Shown one piece after another: positions 22,984-35,328 of a stretch of 64,000 nucleotides of DNA. Source of the stretch: Mitragyna speciosa (taxonomy: Eukaryota; Streptophyta; Magnoliopsida; Gentianales; Rubiaceae); the NCBI GenBank assembly GCA_024721245.1, contig CM045557.1, forward strand, positions 21,785,702 to 21,849,701, written 5' to 3'. The notes under the pieces are model-generated. The model was not told where the DNA came from and made no database searches. It saw only the letters and a list, made by a program, of their open reading frames with translations. Every line of letters starts with the position of its first letter. Position 1 is the stretch's first letter. A program made the position numbers and the translations under genes.

Positions 22984-24195
22984 GGGATAATTTTAGAAAC
23001 CACCCCTGAGGTTTCTAACAATTTCATCTAACACCCCTGAGGTTTTCAATATTACACTTACCTCCCTTCCTTGTATCAAATGACCATAATAACTAATCAA
23101 TTCAAAGCCAAAAAAAAAAAAAAAAAAAAACCAAGGAAAATAAGACAAAAAGCATAAATCCCTCATCTTCCACTGACAGATCCTTCTCTTCTCCTTTATC
23201 TTCCAAGCCTTCTTTCTCTTACCTTGGACCTTTCTCCTTTATAGTCCTCTTCCTAAAATTTCTCTTTGCCTATCAAAATTCCAGTTCCCATATATGCTAA
23301 AGCCTACACTATTGATAGAATCAATAGAATATTTTCTCTCGATTGGCTTTCACAGGCACCCAAATGCCTTGGTAAACCCTTTTTTCTCTTCGCACACAAT
23401 CAGCAATTTGCAAACATATATAAAAAATCAATCATCAAAATGACATTATTTGTCCCAAAGCCAACACAATATCCAAATCCTCAACCTATCACTTGCCTCA
23501 ACACACCATAGCCTTATCAATTTTATTATTAGAGTATATCCAAACACAAACCACCACAAATACCACATTCTATTCGAACTGGCAATCTATCAATCTCGTC
23601 CAATAATTAACAATAAATTCCCAATTGTTTCTTTTTTTTTTTTTGTTGGTAGGAAGTAAGGGGCTGAATGATGGATATGCATGTGTTATTGGGTATAGGA
23701 CTATATATTGTAGGATTATATGTTGGGTAAGGGATGTTTTGTGGCTTGGATACGTTTATTAGCTTGGGGTTGGAGCAAAAGACAAGGTGACTTTGCAGTT
23801 GAGGATTTAGAAGGTAAGAAATTAACTAAAAAGGTAATTTGAGTTGGCTTCCAGGGATTTCAGAGATTTGTTAAAAAATGAAAGGGGTTGGGAACTAAGT
23901 CGAGTAATAAAGAGGTAGAAAGACTGAAGATTGGAATGGTATTTTGGGGGAGTTTAAGCCATATGTAGAGAAGAAAGAGGTAGAAGAGAATAGTAGCATG
24001 TATTTTTTTTTTTGTGGTCAAGGTCAATGAGGTTATTTTTGGGTATTCACGAGTCTTTTATGTCTACCTTAGCCCCATTGGGTGCTTTTTTTTTTATTGA
24101 ACAGTGAAAGTAAGGGGTGCAGGTGTAACATTGAAAACCTCAAGCGTGCTAGGTGAAATTGTCAAAAATCTCAAGGGAGGTTTCTGAAATTATCC
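22984..24195. mobile_element. Mutator-like TIR element (GGGATAATTTTAGAAACC family)
   Basis: The left end reads GGGATAATTTTAGAAACC and the complement of the right end reads GGATAATTTCAGAAACC, with inverted homology extending about 110 bp inwards on each side. The flanks are TATTAAATA (22975-22983) and TATTAAACA (24196-24204), 8 of 9 identical. The interior holds poly(A) and poly(T) runs and C/T-rich sequence at 23160-23260, and no transposase. A larger family member is at 49131-52322. Confidence 0.82.
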
Positions 24196-24204
24196 TATTA
24201 AACA

Positions 24205-24503
24205 TTGTCATATTTCATTCATATTTGGAGAATTGGTTATTTGTAATAACCAATTATATTACTCTATGTATCAACATGAGGAAATTCAGCCACTTAAATT
24301 GTGCCACGTCTTCTAAGTTTGGTTAATTAAGGATTTACACTTCAAATATTTATCTCTTTATTAACAAATTGTAAGATAAGGAGATAATATTTGGGGTATT
24401 TGTCTCTTTATTAATTATAAGATGGGGGATAGTATTTGAGTTATTCATCTCTTTTTAAATAAGGAGATAATATTTGAGTTATAGTTGATATACTTAAATC
24501 TCT
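24205..24503. other. AT-rich spacer with repeated ATAAGGAGATAATATTTG
   Basis: The phrase GATAAGGAGATAATATTTG recurs with variants three times at 24375-24480, separated by TTATTCATCTCTTT-like text. It is a degenerate local repeat. No gene is seen. Confidence 0.5.
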
Positions 24504-26066
24504 TGATTAGTGATAATTTTGCCTATTTCAGTATAGTATTTTATGTATGTTTTTAATGTGTTTTTGGTATGTTTTTAGTATCTTTGATATAAAAATGGCT
24601 CAATTTCATTATTTTTCATCAAATTAAGGATTGCTCCAAAATTAGGGTTTTGAGTCCGAAAATTAGGGTTTTGAAGCAAAATTATTATTTTGAATAAATT
24701 AATACCCCAGTTTATTTGATTTTGCATTTAAATGATGATTAAATACAATTTGGATAAATTGAAGCTCAAGCAACATCAAATTGAAAGCTGATTCAAGTTG
24801 CACTGTATTATCACTTAAGCTTAAGAATTTTCATAACAATTTTTTTTCATCAATTCTACTAAGCAATTTAGGGTTCAAATGGTTGAAAAAGGTCTCAAGA
24901 GCATGGAAGGAATAACTAAAAATTAAAAAAGGGCAAAATGGTCAAAGGAAAATGATCCGAGGGTTGGTTGCTCACCTGCAGATCGAAGGCAACTTGCATA
25001 TTTGGCTCTCCAATTTGTAACTTGTTCACACAACTTTTGTAGATAATTCCAACATCCAGCTACTTTTAAAGTTCAAGGCAAGGTTTTCCAAGATTTGGAA
25101 TCAAATTTCATCATATCTTCTTCAACTTAGACAATGACTTGAGCTAGGATTTTTCCGATAAATTCATGCCTTTGTAGTTCATAGAAAGTATGTTTAGTTT
25201 CATGCTTGATAAAGAAATAACTAAAGCTAGGTAAGAGAAGCACTCCAAAAGTAGTCGTAGTTTAGTTTTTCTCTTTGTAGTTTTTAGGAAAAACAATCTT
25301 TGTAGAGAAACTCTTAGAGGAATTCATCTTATATTAATTTATCTTCAACGGAGAAAGTGAAGATTTGAGCCTATGAAATGAGAATTTCTAACTCTATCTC
25401 TCTACTTTCATTCTTTGTTATGAGTTTATACATTATGATCTTGTTTTTACATGTTTTTAGCTTCAATATGACTTAATTACAAGCTAAAGGTTAAGATGAA
25501 GCTAATGATATGTTTTGAATATTATTAAACTTGACATATCTTGTTCTTGTTTGTGGCCAAAGAATGAACTAACACTAGGTTGTTTCACTATGAGAATAGG
25601 AAATACTTGTTGCTAGTTCCATTTGAATCATCATGAGAATGAGTTTTGAAAGAAGTAATCTAATTCATTGTGAGAGCAAGACTTGTTTGCAATGGATTCC
25701 TAAGTAAGACTAGATGTTATAAGCAATCATAATTTTATTCTTTCATATTTTGTGACCATTGGTGGATTCTTACCCCTAACTTAACTTGTAATTGTGATTT
25801 TCTCCATTTGTTTTACTACAAGTTATTGAGTTTTTCCATTTTGACGACCAACTATTTGATGAATTGTTTAGATAATAAAGAAAGTGATTTGTTTTGGTAC
25901 TTGCCAATTCATGGTACTTGCCAATTCTTGTTTTCTCGTGAGATCAAGCCTAATACTTCCCCTACAATTGACCCGTGGACTTGTGGAAAGAGGTATTAGG
26001 TTATAAATTTTATTACTTGTTTGTGTGAATTATTCTAATTTTGATAGTACCTAAACCTCACAATCA
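24504..26066 (+). repeat. Long terminal repeat
   Basis: It begins TGATTAGTGATAATTTTGCC and ends CCTCACAATCA. Alignment by eye to the solo LTR at 49601-51657 holds at both ends and in the middle (TTAGGGTTTTGAAGCAAAAT versus the equivalent block near 49770). The LTR holds no open frame of interest. Confidence 0.78.
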
Positions 26067-26072
26067 AGTTTT

Positions 26073-26090
26073 TGGTGTCGTTGTTGGGGA
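26073..26090 (+). promoter_or_regulatory. Primer-binding site complementary to tRNA-Asp
   Basis: TGGTGTCGTTGTTGGGGA begins six bases after the LTR. The 3' end of plant tRNA-Asp would pair with TGGCGCCGTTGCCGGGGA. The four differences are all C to T, consistent with deamination of methylated cytosines in a silenced element. The site would prime minus-strand DNA synthesis. Confidence 0.8.
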
Positions 26091-26363
26091 AACAAATAAA
26101 ACTTGACAATATTGAGGCAAAAGCGAGTCTTTATTAATCTAGACGTTTTTACTTTTGTTGTTTTTATTCTTCTTGTGTTGGTTTTGTAGGTACTTGGTCG
26201 TATCAAGTTGAAGGAAGTTGAAAGAAGTTCAAGAATTGGTTCAAGCATTTCATCAAACACATGGTAGATGAATTTCAATTCAATGGTACATCTATGACCA
26301 AAGATGAATGTCAATCTAGCATTTATCAAGGCATGTTTGAAAGAAATTTCTATAAAATTTTAG

Positions 26364-27462
26364 ATGCAAAACTTGAATATTGATATTCCTTGTGTGAAGA
26401 ATATAAAGAGTTATGTTCATCATGAAGAAAAACCTGAAGGAGAAGTTTTTGAAAAGTTAGGAGTTCCAAATTGGGACAACTATTTAAAAGACTTCTGGGA
26501 TGTAAAAAGTGATTCTCATGATCCTTGTAATGAAGATATTAAATATAATAATCATGATGATGCACAAATTGAGTATAAATATGAAAATGAGCAACAATCT
26601 TCATGTATGAATGACTTTCAATGCAAAGAGAAAAGTCAGGTTGTTGAACTAAAGAATGAAGAATACGATAATATTTTAGAGGAAAATGATAGTGAAATTT
26701 CCGTTGAATATGGTGCATGGTATAATATGCCTATCTTTGAAGAAGATAGAAGGCAATTAAAAGAAGCATTGGAAGAAATTCTTAAAAATCAAATGGAATA
26801 TAAAAAAAATGGAGAACAATGAAAGAACAATATGGACCAATTGCTTTAGTATTCCAATGCTACAACGACAAATGAACATGATTATGGGAATGTGAATCAT
26901 GGACATGCATATGAAAATGACCTTACGTTGATGAATGAGGAATGTCAAAACATGTTCAACGATCCTTACGTGGTTGATAATGATGTAAGTTGTGCATTGT
27001 GTGGTGGAAATCATTTGTTATTCCAATGTGAAAAACTTCATGAAACACAAGTTGCACACAATCACAAGAACATATTCCAGATAGCTTTTTATGATGATGA
27101 TGATTATGATTTGGCATATAATAATAATTGTTTTGAGCATGTTGACCAAATGGCTCGAATCATCTACTTTTGATCATAATGAGGAACAAATGTGTGAATT
27201 GAATGTTGAATGTGATAAGGTAGTTGAAGATAGGGATGTTGATAAGGAGAATTTGTTTATTCCCTCTACTCTTGATTTTATGTATTATGAAAATGAATAT
27301 GTTTGTGAAAAATTAAGTGAAAATATGAAAAATGAGAATGATGATCAATATGAAGTTTCTCCTACTTTTGATGAATATGATGATTTTTTGAATGAAAACA
27401 AACATATTCACGAATTTGAGGTTAGGTATGATGAAATGCCATGTGATGTAATTTCAAACTAA
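26364..27462 (+). pseudogene. Gag-like region of the Ty3 element, broken
   Basis: Three partly overlapping open stretches (26364-26822, 26892-27173, 27091-27462) are rich in Asp, Glu and Asn. The second contains CALCGGNHLLFQC, a C-X2-C-X3-H-X4-C knuckle with one residue less than the usual CCHC spacing, as in some Athila-type gag proteins. The frames are interrupted by a stop after 26822 and a shift near 27100. No protease or RT follows. Just downstream (about 27755-27770) TTGGGAAGCAACCCAA can form a hairpin. Confidence 0.6.
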
Positions 27463-29220
27463 AAACAACTTTCTTTTAATTCTCATATCGATTTCCTTGG
27501 TACTTATGAATGGCTAACACAAGAAAAAAGTTTAGCTAAATTTGGCTATGACTTCTTTGGGAAGTGTGTTTCTCTTGTAGCTATGGTGGTTCAATGGATT
27601 ATGAACAAGGGAGCACAAATTTTTTCTCAAAGGATGCATCTTTATTTTCTAAATCAATTAAGCACTAAAAGTATATTACATACCTTGTAGGATACACCTA
27701 TCGCATGACCAAGGTGTTCCAAGTCTAGCTCTAGACTTCAAATGAAGTACCTGTTGGGAAGCAACCCAATGTTTTTGGTACTTTTAGTTGTTTTGGTTTA
27801 ATTTGTGTTCTAGGTGTGTTTTGAAATTAGTTTGTTTGATTTGTTTAGTTTTAATTGGAACTTGAAGTATTGTATGTAATCTTTGAGGTTTCATGTTTAA
27901 ACTTGGATATTGGATACCCATTTTCATATCTCTTGAATTTCATGTGTTTGGAAGGATTAGACATCTTAGTTTCATCATTTTAAATGTGTTTAAAGTGGTT
28001 TTGTGGTTTAAATGAGCAAGGAAACTAATTTGAAACATTGGGTTTCAAAGTTACTATTCCATTAGTTTACTATTCATGAGCTAAGTTTCATTGAGCAATT
28101 TAATTCTCATTTGGTAATCTATGGACTTTTGATGCAACAATTAAATCCTAAATCATAAGGGAAATGTAAAATCTAGTAATGAAAATGGTAGCAAAAGTTT
28201 TTTCCCTAGGTCTAGGCTGCAATAAAAAAATTAAGTACAATTTCCTAGGGTCTATGCTACAATAAAAAAAAATTAAGTGCAAACAGATATATACTTACAT
28301 GAGAAAACAGTAATATAGGTCACAAGTTGGATAACGATAAAAGTTTGTAATTAGTAATGACTTTTATATGGTCAAGATCTGTCTGTAACTAAAAACCTTG
28401 TTACAATCTTTGACAATGTTATCTTCCTTACAAAAAGTACAAATATGAATTCACAAATAGGTTAGATATCTAGGACGAAAAGGGTGATTTTATTTCTAAA
28501 CAAGGGATGTTTGAGAAAGTATGTACATTGACATGGAGATTCGAGAGTACAACTCTATCTATGGTTACATTGGTTGACAGTGGACTCTCAAGTTTTTCTA
28601 AAAATTACAAATTTATTTAATTAATACATATGTCCCCTTTTCAAAAAAATTGATGTAGAATATAAAAATTGAAACGTACACAAGTGGATTCAAAAGTAAT
28701 TTCCTAAGAAAGTACCATGTCAGGGCTTTTTATTCTATGGCTAAATAATACGGTACTTTAAATTTACAATAGGGTTAGGAAAATAGCAATAAAATAGCAT
28801 AAAAACAATTTATATAATTGTATGCAAAAGAACTAGGATAATCCCTTCCCTTGCATCTAGTGCCCCTAGTAGAGCTAGCAAGGCCTTATCTTATGGTGTA
28901 ATTTACATGTTGCATGAGATTAGATTCACTAATATGTCTTGTCTCGAAAAAGTTTTAGGCTTTAAATCCTTCAAACTTAGGGAATTTAAAAAGGTAGTAT
29001 TCCATCCATTTTAAGGATCTCAGGTCGATGGTTTGAGCATTCTTCTAGACGCTAATGTGCCCACATGAGCTTCACCCTATGTTTAAGCATATTGATCCTA
29101 ATTTCTAGAAGAACAATGGAGGCACCCGCCAATAAAAATAAAAACAAGCCAAAAGTTAATGCATGTTTATGTTATGTTGTGCTTCTTAGAGGGAAGGGAT
29201 TACTTAATATGAAAATCTCT
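27463..29220. other. Spacer without a recognisable gene
   Basis: The first 350 bases still look like retrotransposon internal sequence, with codon-like stretches and stops. From about 28000 to 29200 no coding or transposon homology is apparent. A local duplication (GGTCTAGGCTGCAATAAAAAAATTAAGTAC and GGTCTATGCTACAATAAAAAA) lies near 28210-28280. Confidence 0.4.
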
Positions 29221-29270
29221 TAATTCATTAATTTTTAATATTAAGTTATCAAACACTCCTTAAGTCTTAG

Positions 29271-30090
29271 GGAGTGTTTGATAACATGACTTAATGCTGA
29301 AAATTAATGGATTAAGTACTTTTTGAATTTAGTGTGTTTGATAATAAAATTCCTTTACCACTTAACACATTAAGCACTTATTTAATTTGTACACAAAATT
29401 TTAAGTGCAAAATTTTCACTTAATTTGTTGAATTTTGATACTTTTCCCCTCCCCTCATTGCACACACATATACACACATTCACTCTTACACACTCACCCG
29501 TGCACACATATATGCATACTCTTTCTCACATATGTGCACAATCTCTCTCTCTCTCTCTCACACACACACATACACATACCTACTTTCACACAAATACACA
29601 GATTCTCTCTCCCTCTCTCTGTCACACACACACACAAAAACTCGCTCTCTCTCTCCCCTCCCACACACAGTTACTTACATACTTTCTTGCACATATACTT
29701 TTACACACACATAGACATACTTTCACATATACATTTTCTATCTCTCATATACACGTGCACATATTTTAATTTTTTTGTTCTTACATACTTACGTTTTTCC
29801 ATATATACACATACTTTCTCTCTCACACACTTTCTCATACATAAATACACTTATTCTCTATCTCTCACAAATGAACAATATCTTTCTTTCTCATATACAT
29901 TATTAATAAATTATCTTAATTTAAGATAAAATAATTATATTTATGAGAGGAGACATTTAAATTCAGTGCATATATTTAGTTAATTATCAAACAGGTAAAA
30001 CTTTTTCAATTCAGTAACTTAATACTTTCAACACTTAAATTTCAAACTTCAGACTTTAGACTTCATATTTCAGTTTTACCAAATGGCACC
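29271..30090. mobile_element. PIF-type MITE with TTA duplication and a CA/CT-rich interior
   Basis: The left end is GGGAGTGTTTGATAACATG. The complement of the right end is GGTGCCATTTGGTAAAAC. TTA flanks both sides (29268-29270 and 30091-30093). The paralogous segment shows an unoccupied site with a single TTA (39520-39527 region, AAGTCTTAATAATC). The interior at 29455-29880 is an irregular CA and CT microsatellite that produces long but meaningless open frames. Immediately left, at about 29205-29260, a second copy of the same end lies head to head, 10 bp away. Confidence 0.75.
29455..29890 (+). repeat. Compound CA/CT microsatellite
   Basis: Interrupted runs of CACACA, CTCTCT and CATATACA fill about 430 bp inside the MITE at 29271-30090. 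Open frames here encode only His/Thr/Ser/Leu repeats and are not genes. Confidence 0.9.
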
Positions 30091-31150
30091 TTAGTTAATC
30101 TACTATTGACAACTAAAACAACCTTAACAAATAAAAATTGCTCAGTTTAATATTTTACATTAAAACAATTTTCTTAAATGGGATGGAAAAACAAGAAGAC
30201 CACAAAAGCTTGAAAAGTTGAGCTCTTCGTTTGAAAATGGTAAATATGGATGACTTCCATCTAGGTTGTAGGAGAGTTCGAAATTAGCAATTAAATTTAC
30301 TTGACTTGAATTAGTGATTAGTTATTTGATATACATATTACATATAGGGTTGGGAATGAGCATAATTGAGGCAAATATTGTAGTGTTTAAACTTATTTAT
30401 TTTTTTAACAAGTTTGAAATTGCATTCAAATTTGACTTGATTATTTTTAAACTTAATTGCTTCTCGAGTCGAACTCAAACAAGCTTTTAGAAGTCAAATT
30501 CAAGTTGGGCTTGGGTAATATTTAACATATAAATTTCATACTTGTACTTATTGAGCCAAATTCAAACAAAAAATTTAACAAGTTATTATCATGTCAATCT
30601 CAAGATAAGTTGGAGTAATTTGAAAATTTTACCAATAAATTACATACTTTATATTTATCGAGCAGAATTTGAATTGAGAATGAAACTTTAAATAACCATA
30701 ATCTTGTTCATATCTTGCTTGATTAGCTAGCAAATCAATCTCAAAAAGAGCTCTTATTAATCCATCTCAATTCTTAATTTGAACGAGTATATAGTTTGTC
30801 TTTCTGCCCTACTCACATATCACTAGATCGCACCTTTAGGTAAAAACCAAAAAAGGAAAAAAAAAAAAAAAGAATACCAGAAAAGAGATCGAAGCAATAA
30901 ATAAACACTCCGGAATTTTTTCCTTTTTGGGTCAGCAGCAGTAAAAACTTCCATTAATGGAATAATAAAACCCCCAACAGGCCTAAATCAATTTATGCTT
31001 CAGCAAGAAACCACAAAGCTAGAATCCCACTCAACGTAATCATGAGGCACAACATAATTAGCTGGAGAATAGTACTCAAAATAATTAGCTGGATAATAAT
31101 ACTCTGTATATTAATATATTATGTAGTAATATAAGTCAAATCCTTTAGTG
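30091..31150. other. 3' flank of the first F-box gene (duplicated)
   Basis: Parts of this flank recur in the second duplicate. For example ACAAAAGC-TGAAA-GTTG and ACTTCCATCTAG-TGTAGGA lie near 30205-30270 and again near 39640-39710. No gene is visible. A poly(A) run lies at 30858-30872. The part nearest 31150 should hold the F-box gene's 3' untranslated region. Confidence 0.5.
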
Positions 31151-32317
31151 TTACAGCGGAAAAGTTGAATTACTTGATGCAGCCAGGGACTCCACAAATG
31201 AAACAGCGGAACATTTCTTATCACCATGAATCTTCAGAATTTGAACAGTTTTATCTCCAAAATTGTATCTTGCTATAAAATACCTATCTCCCTGAACGAT
31301 GATACCATAATTCTTTAGGAACCCTAATGGCACCAAAATGTCATGGAGTCCAAATCCTTCGATATTGACCAGCCACGTCCAAGATTCCTTCACACCATAT
31401 TTCTTCATGATCCAAACCTCAAATATCCCTCCAACCTTAAAAATTGTAGAAAGGCACCCCATAAAGTTTCCAACTGTAAAGGGCGATTTTCGCTGCCAGA
31501 ATGAGTTAATTTTAGCCGGTACCTCGAACTCTTGGAACTTCTCCTCATTCAAATTGTATGAAATCACCTTACCTCTAGAGTCAAAAGATGCTGGCCAATG
31601 AAGATTTCCATTCACAAGGACACCAATTTTTTCAAAAACATGGTAAGGTCTGATATACTGAATAAATTTCCATACATATCGCCCAAGTTCATTACTCATA
31701 ACACAGATTCCAGTAGCTTTATATCCTGATTGGATATTATGATCACAACCGAAAAAAGGACTGCCTAATACCACTACGTAACAACCTGCAGATGAGTTAG
31801 GGCCAAATCCGTAAAACAAGTAAGGATTCCGTTCTTTGTTACGATAATTTTTCTTTACCGTTGCAAATGATCCGGTGCAAGGATTCCACAAGAAGACGTT
31901 GAAAAGTTTATCATGAATACATATTAGGCCATTATACGAACCCATAAGCGTAAAATTTTTACCAAAAATTCCGGGACTATGACGGTTCTTCCACGCCTTT
32001 TTGATGTCATCTTTGTTGCTCAAACATGCACTGTAGTCTATAGCTGCAGGTGGGGAGGTTATGAGGATTGATTGCGACCTGAGTTCAGGGTTTTTCAGGG
32101 TTTGATGGGCGCACAGCTTGAGGAAATTCGAACTTGATATTAAATCCGAAATCGTTGAATACCAATGTCTGCAGGCGCTCTTGCATGTGAGGAGGGATTT
32201 GATTGGAAGCCTGGAAAATATGTTCTCCATTATATCAAAAGACTGGTCCATTATTGATGATCGGTAAATCTGAGAATATTGAACAGCCGAAGATATATTG
32301 GAAGGCGACGAGACCAA
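31151..32317 (-). CDS. F-box protein, FBA-type, copy 1
   Basis: A single-exon 388-residue protein. Residues about 23-66 (MDQSFDIMENIFSRLPIKSL then CRHWYSTISD) form an F-box, which binds SKP1 in SCF ubiquitin ligases. The rest matches the F-box-associated interaction pattern of plant CPR1-like proteins: GSYNGLICIHD, LWNPCTGSF, YGFGPNSS, HWPASFDSRGKVISYNLNEE, WTWLVNIEG and a C-terminal ILKIHG. The substrate is unknown. Translation may start at 32317 or at M23 (MDQSFDIM). A TATA-like CTTATATATAA lies on the minus strand at 32389-32399, about 75 bp upstream. Its paralog at 40855-42000 is very similar, with an in-frame two-residue difference (AKINSFWQ versus AKINWQ). Both frames are intact, which suggests selection or recent duplication. 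Confidence 0.9.
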   Translation of the reverse strand: MVSSPSNISSAVQYSQIYRSSIMDQSFDIMENIFSRLPIKSLLTCKSACRHWYSTISDLISSSNFLKLCAHQTLKNPELRSQSILITSPPAAIDYSACLSNKDDIKKAWKNRHSPGIFGKNFTLMGSYNGLICIHDKLFNVFLWNPCTGSFATVKKNYRNKERNPYLFYGFGPNSSAGCYVVVLGSPFFGCDHNIQSGYKATGICVMSNELGRYVWKFIQYIRPYHVFEKIGVLVNGNLHWPASFDSRGKVISYNLNEEKFQEFEVPAKINSFWQRKSPFTVGNFMGCLSTIFKVGGIFEVWIMKKYGVKESWTWLVNIEGFGLHDILVPLGFLKNYGIIVQGDRYFIARYNFGDKTVQILKIHGDKKCSAVSFVESLAASSNSTFPL

Positions 32318-32965
32318 ACTCGTTCCAATTATGTTGTGCTCTCAAAGAAATTAAATTGTTGCCGCAAGATTGAACAGAATAGAAAGGGTTATATATAAGC
32401 AAGCAATCGAAACCCTGGATTTTTTTTCTTTTTCTTTTTAATTTAAGCCCAATTTTTGAGATGTTGCCTTAAGGCCTACCTTATTACTTTTTCGGGGATT
32501 AGTCTGTGAGGCGCCTATATATTCTTTAATAAAGTGGGTTTTTAAGGCCCATGTATGACTTTAGGCTGTAAGGCCTGTATTGGATTCCAAAACCCGTATT
32601 TGTATTCCTTTTATATCTTTGACTACGGCTATCTAAAATTAGGTACTTTAGGTTTGGGGGTTATTTTGATTGAACCTTCACGCCTACGTTTTATTATTTA
32701 AAACTTTCGTTGTCAACATTTATTAATGAACTTTTCTAATTTTCCGATCTTGTAGAGGATGGAAAGTTCGGTTGATTTGACTTTGCGATAGCAATAAATA
32801 GAGAAGGACAAAAATATCGCTTGGCTGTGAATATAGCTGGTCCGAAATCTATTGGTCAAATTACAATTAGGATATCCTCTTATCAAATCACATGAGTTTA
32901 TTCAGAAAACATGCGGTCATGAAATCATTTATTTGATCCTAAGGACAACAATGAGGTGATCAAAG
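32318..32965. other. F-box copy 1 upstream region (duplicated)
   Basis: It holds the TATA-like box at 32389-32399 and then about 550 bp that recur at 42001-43236 in the other duplicate, where a Mutator-like element has been added. The segment 32690-32960 retains similarity to 42960-43230. Copy 2 has a 95-codon open frame there (42943-43230), but copy 1 has frame breaks, so a protein is unlikely. Confidence 0.6.
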
Positions 32966-34196
32966 CTGTGTTCTCAAATTTGGACTAGACTGATCAGTCG
33001 GATAGAGAACTGCCTAGACATTCGGTCCGAATCAACTTAAAAGATCGAGAATTTAAAAAATTAGTTTAGCTTGATCAAAAATGGGTTTAATCGGTCAAAA
33101 CCGGGTTTGACCCGGAAATGGTAGAACCGAGTTCAAATAAAAAATTAAAACCCATGTTTGATTTTTGTTTTCTTGATCTTAAAACATCAAAATTTGATCT
33201 GGGATTTGCTTAAAGTTGGTTTGTTTAACACTGATTTTGAAAAAGGCCGCTTCTTTAAACAGGTGCTTCTACTCCTTACTGTTTTCAAATTCTTAAATAT
33301 AAAACTGCATATTCATTTGATATAAAAAAAAAAAAAGGAGAAGCATGAGAAGCTTAGATAAACCAACTGAATCAGTGGTTTCTTCATGAATCTCCTTCTT
33401 CACTTGGTATTCAATCCCATGAGATCTCTCTATTCTTTCTTCTTTCTTTCCTTCTTTGGTTAACAAAATGGAAGAATTAATCTGGAAACTTTTTTTTTTT
33501 TTTTGGTTTGTTTTGGGTTTTGGCTGCAAAAAGAGTGGTTTGTTTGTTTGATGGCTATGGTGGAGAGGAAGGAAATGAAAAATGAGGGAAAGAAAGGAAG
33601 GCAAGATTGTGATTTGAATGTGAAAAGATGAATGGATATTATTTAATTCTATAATTCCAGATCAAATCTAAGTTGTTCAATTTTTATGACTATTGTTTTA
33701 AGTCAACGATTTGTTTTGACTAGTTACAACTTTTTGCATCGTCTATAGGCGGTAATAGATAAACAGATAGTCTATGTTCTCAGATTTAGATCGGGTATTG
33801 ATTAGGCCGAGCTCAGAGGTCAGGGGTCAATAGCTTTAACCGGAAGTCGATTCGGAGTAGAATCGAATGGCGTCATATATATGTATATACAGAGAGAGTA
33901 AATATAGGTATATAATTTTATATACCTATTAATTTTTTATTTTTTCAATTTTAGTTGTTAATCAAAGGTGAAAAATTATCTTAAGTTTGAAAAAAATTAT
34001 AACCTAAAAATATTAATTTAGAAATGGTGAGAGAGAAACAAGTAGAAGAGATGAATCTCTCATGCCATAACAAAACAAAAAGCCCAACAGGTATGCGCAT
34101 ACAAACAAAATGCAATTAGTCTACTTTTTTTAGTTGATACAATAACTTTGCTTTCAATTTTCGTTTGATCTATTTTTCTGACTTTTCCCGTACTGC

Positions 34197-34222
34197 TCTC
34201 TCTCTCTCTCTCTCTCTCTCTG
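34197..34222 (+). repeat. CT dinucleotide repeat
   Basis: About thirteen CT units in a row, inside the inner element of the 3.65-kb insertion. Confidence 0.9.
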
Positions 34223-35328
34223 AGATTTGTGCTAAAACAAAAATAGTACCTTTTGGAAGAAGAGTTTTATAAGATGGGTTCCTGTGTTTCTTTAGACTCA
34301 ATTTTGAAGCTTCGCCTGGGATTTGGGTCCAAAGGTGACAAGCTTGTCACTCCTTCACCGGTCAAAGAGAAGCCTTGCCGATCAAGTTTCACCGGCACAG
34401 CCTCCCTTGGTTTTGGCTTTTCGTGACTTTGTACTACTTTTACCCGGATTTTGTCCGACTTCTGTAAATACTGGTTAAACCCAGTTTTGATTGGATTTGA
34501 CCAGTTTTCTAATTTCTGAGTTTTTAGACTGATTCGGACTAGATATTTGCCCGGTTCTCGGTCCGAGTATGAGAACACAGCAACTCACACTCGTGGTCTT
34601 GGTTTTGGTCTTCACTCTTTTTGTGGTCATATGCAGTTGGGCGGGAATTAGTAATCCTAAATAAAAGTTACCAAAATTAGTAATTTGCTTTGTATCAAGC
34701 ATTATATTAGCAAATAATTTTTGCAATAGGTAAGACACATGCTCTTTTTTCCATTTTTTTAAAAATGACACATGCTATATTTGAATGAAATATTTTCAAT
34801 ATGCTTATGTATTCAGTAAACTTTGATTTATATTATAATACACGGACCTAATAATTTTGTAGATCAGTTACTAAAGAAATAGTAAATTTTGTACTTATTG
34901 AAGCTTAATTTTTTTTTTTATCGAACTTAGTATTTTTTATCAAGTTCAATAATGCTAGGCCATTGCAATATTGTTCAAAATGTATTATGCAATATTGTCC
35001 CGTTCTCATTAAGTTACCAAACAAAATTGGTACATAGTAGAATGGCTAACAAGCAAAAGTGACACAAGAAAACCTGGTTTTTTTTAATATTTTTGTCATT
35101 TCAAAATATCATAAATGAACTTGTTGCTTTATTAGGATTTATAAATGCCAAGGATTAAACATGTATGAGATTGCTATATTGTGATTAAACATGTACGAGA
35201 TTTCTATATCGTGAATTTTGTGAGTTTGGATGAGTTTGATGAATTGTTTTGTAAATTAGATATTAATTTGAATCTCTCTTAATGAATTGTAGATATTTCT
35301 TGGTTAAATTTTAAAAGTTTGATTTGCA

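Larger units (their letters stand above)
24504..27800 (+). mobile_element. 5' part of a tRNA-Asp-primed Ty3/gypsy element (Athila/Tat-like), no 3' LTR found
   Basis: A 1563-bp LTR (24504-26066, TG...CA) is followed by a primer-binding site matching tRNA-Asp and by acidic gag-like readings at 26364-27462. Beyond about 27800 the homology fades, and no plus-strand 3' LTR is seen before the F-box segment. tRNA-Asp priming and a long LTR suggest the Athila/Tat side of Ty3/gypsy. Related LTRs occur at 49601-51657 and, on the minus strand, at 58090-59306. Confidence 0.75.

Noticed and set aside
29425..29929. Long overlapping open frames rich in His, Thr, Ser and Leu
   Set aside because: They are translations of a CA/CT microsatellite inside a MITE.
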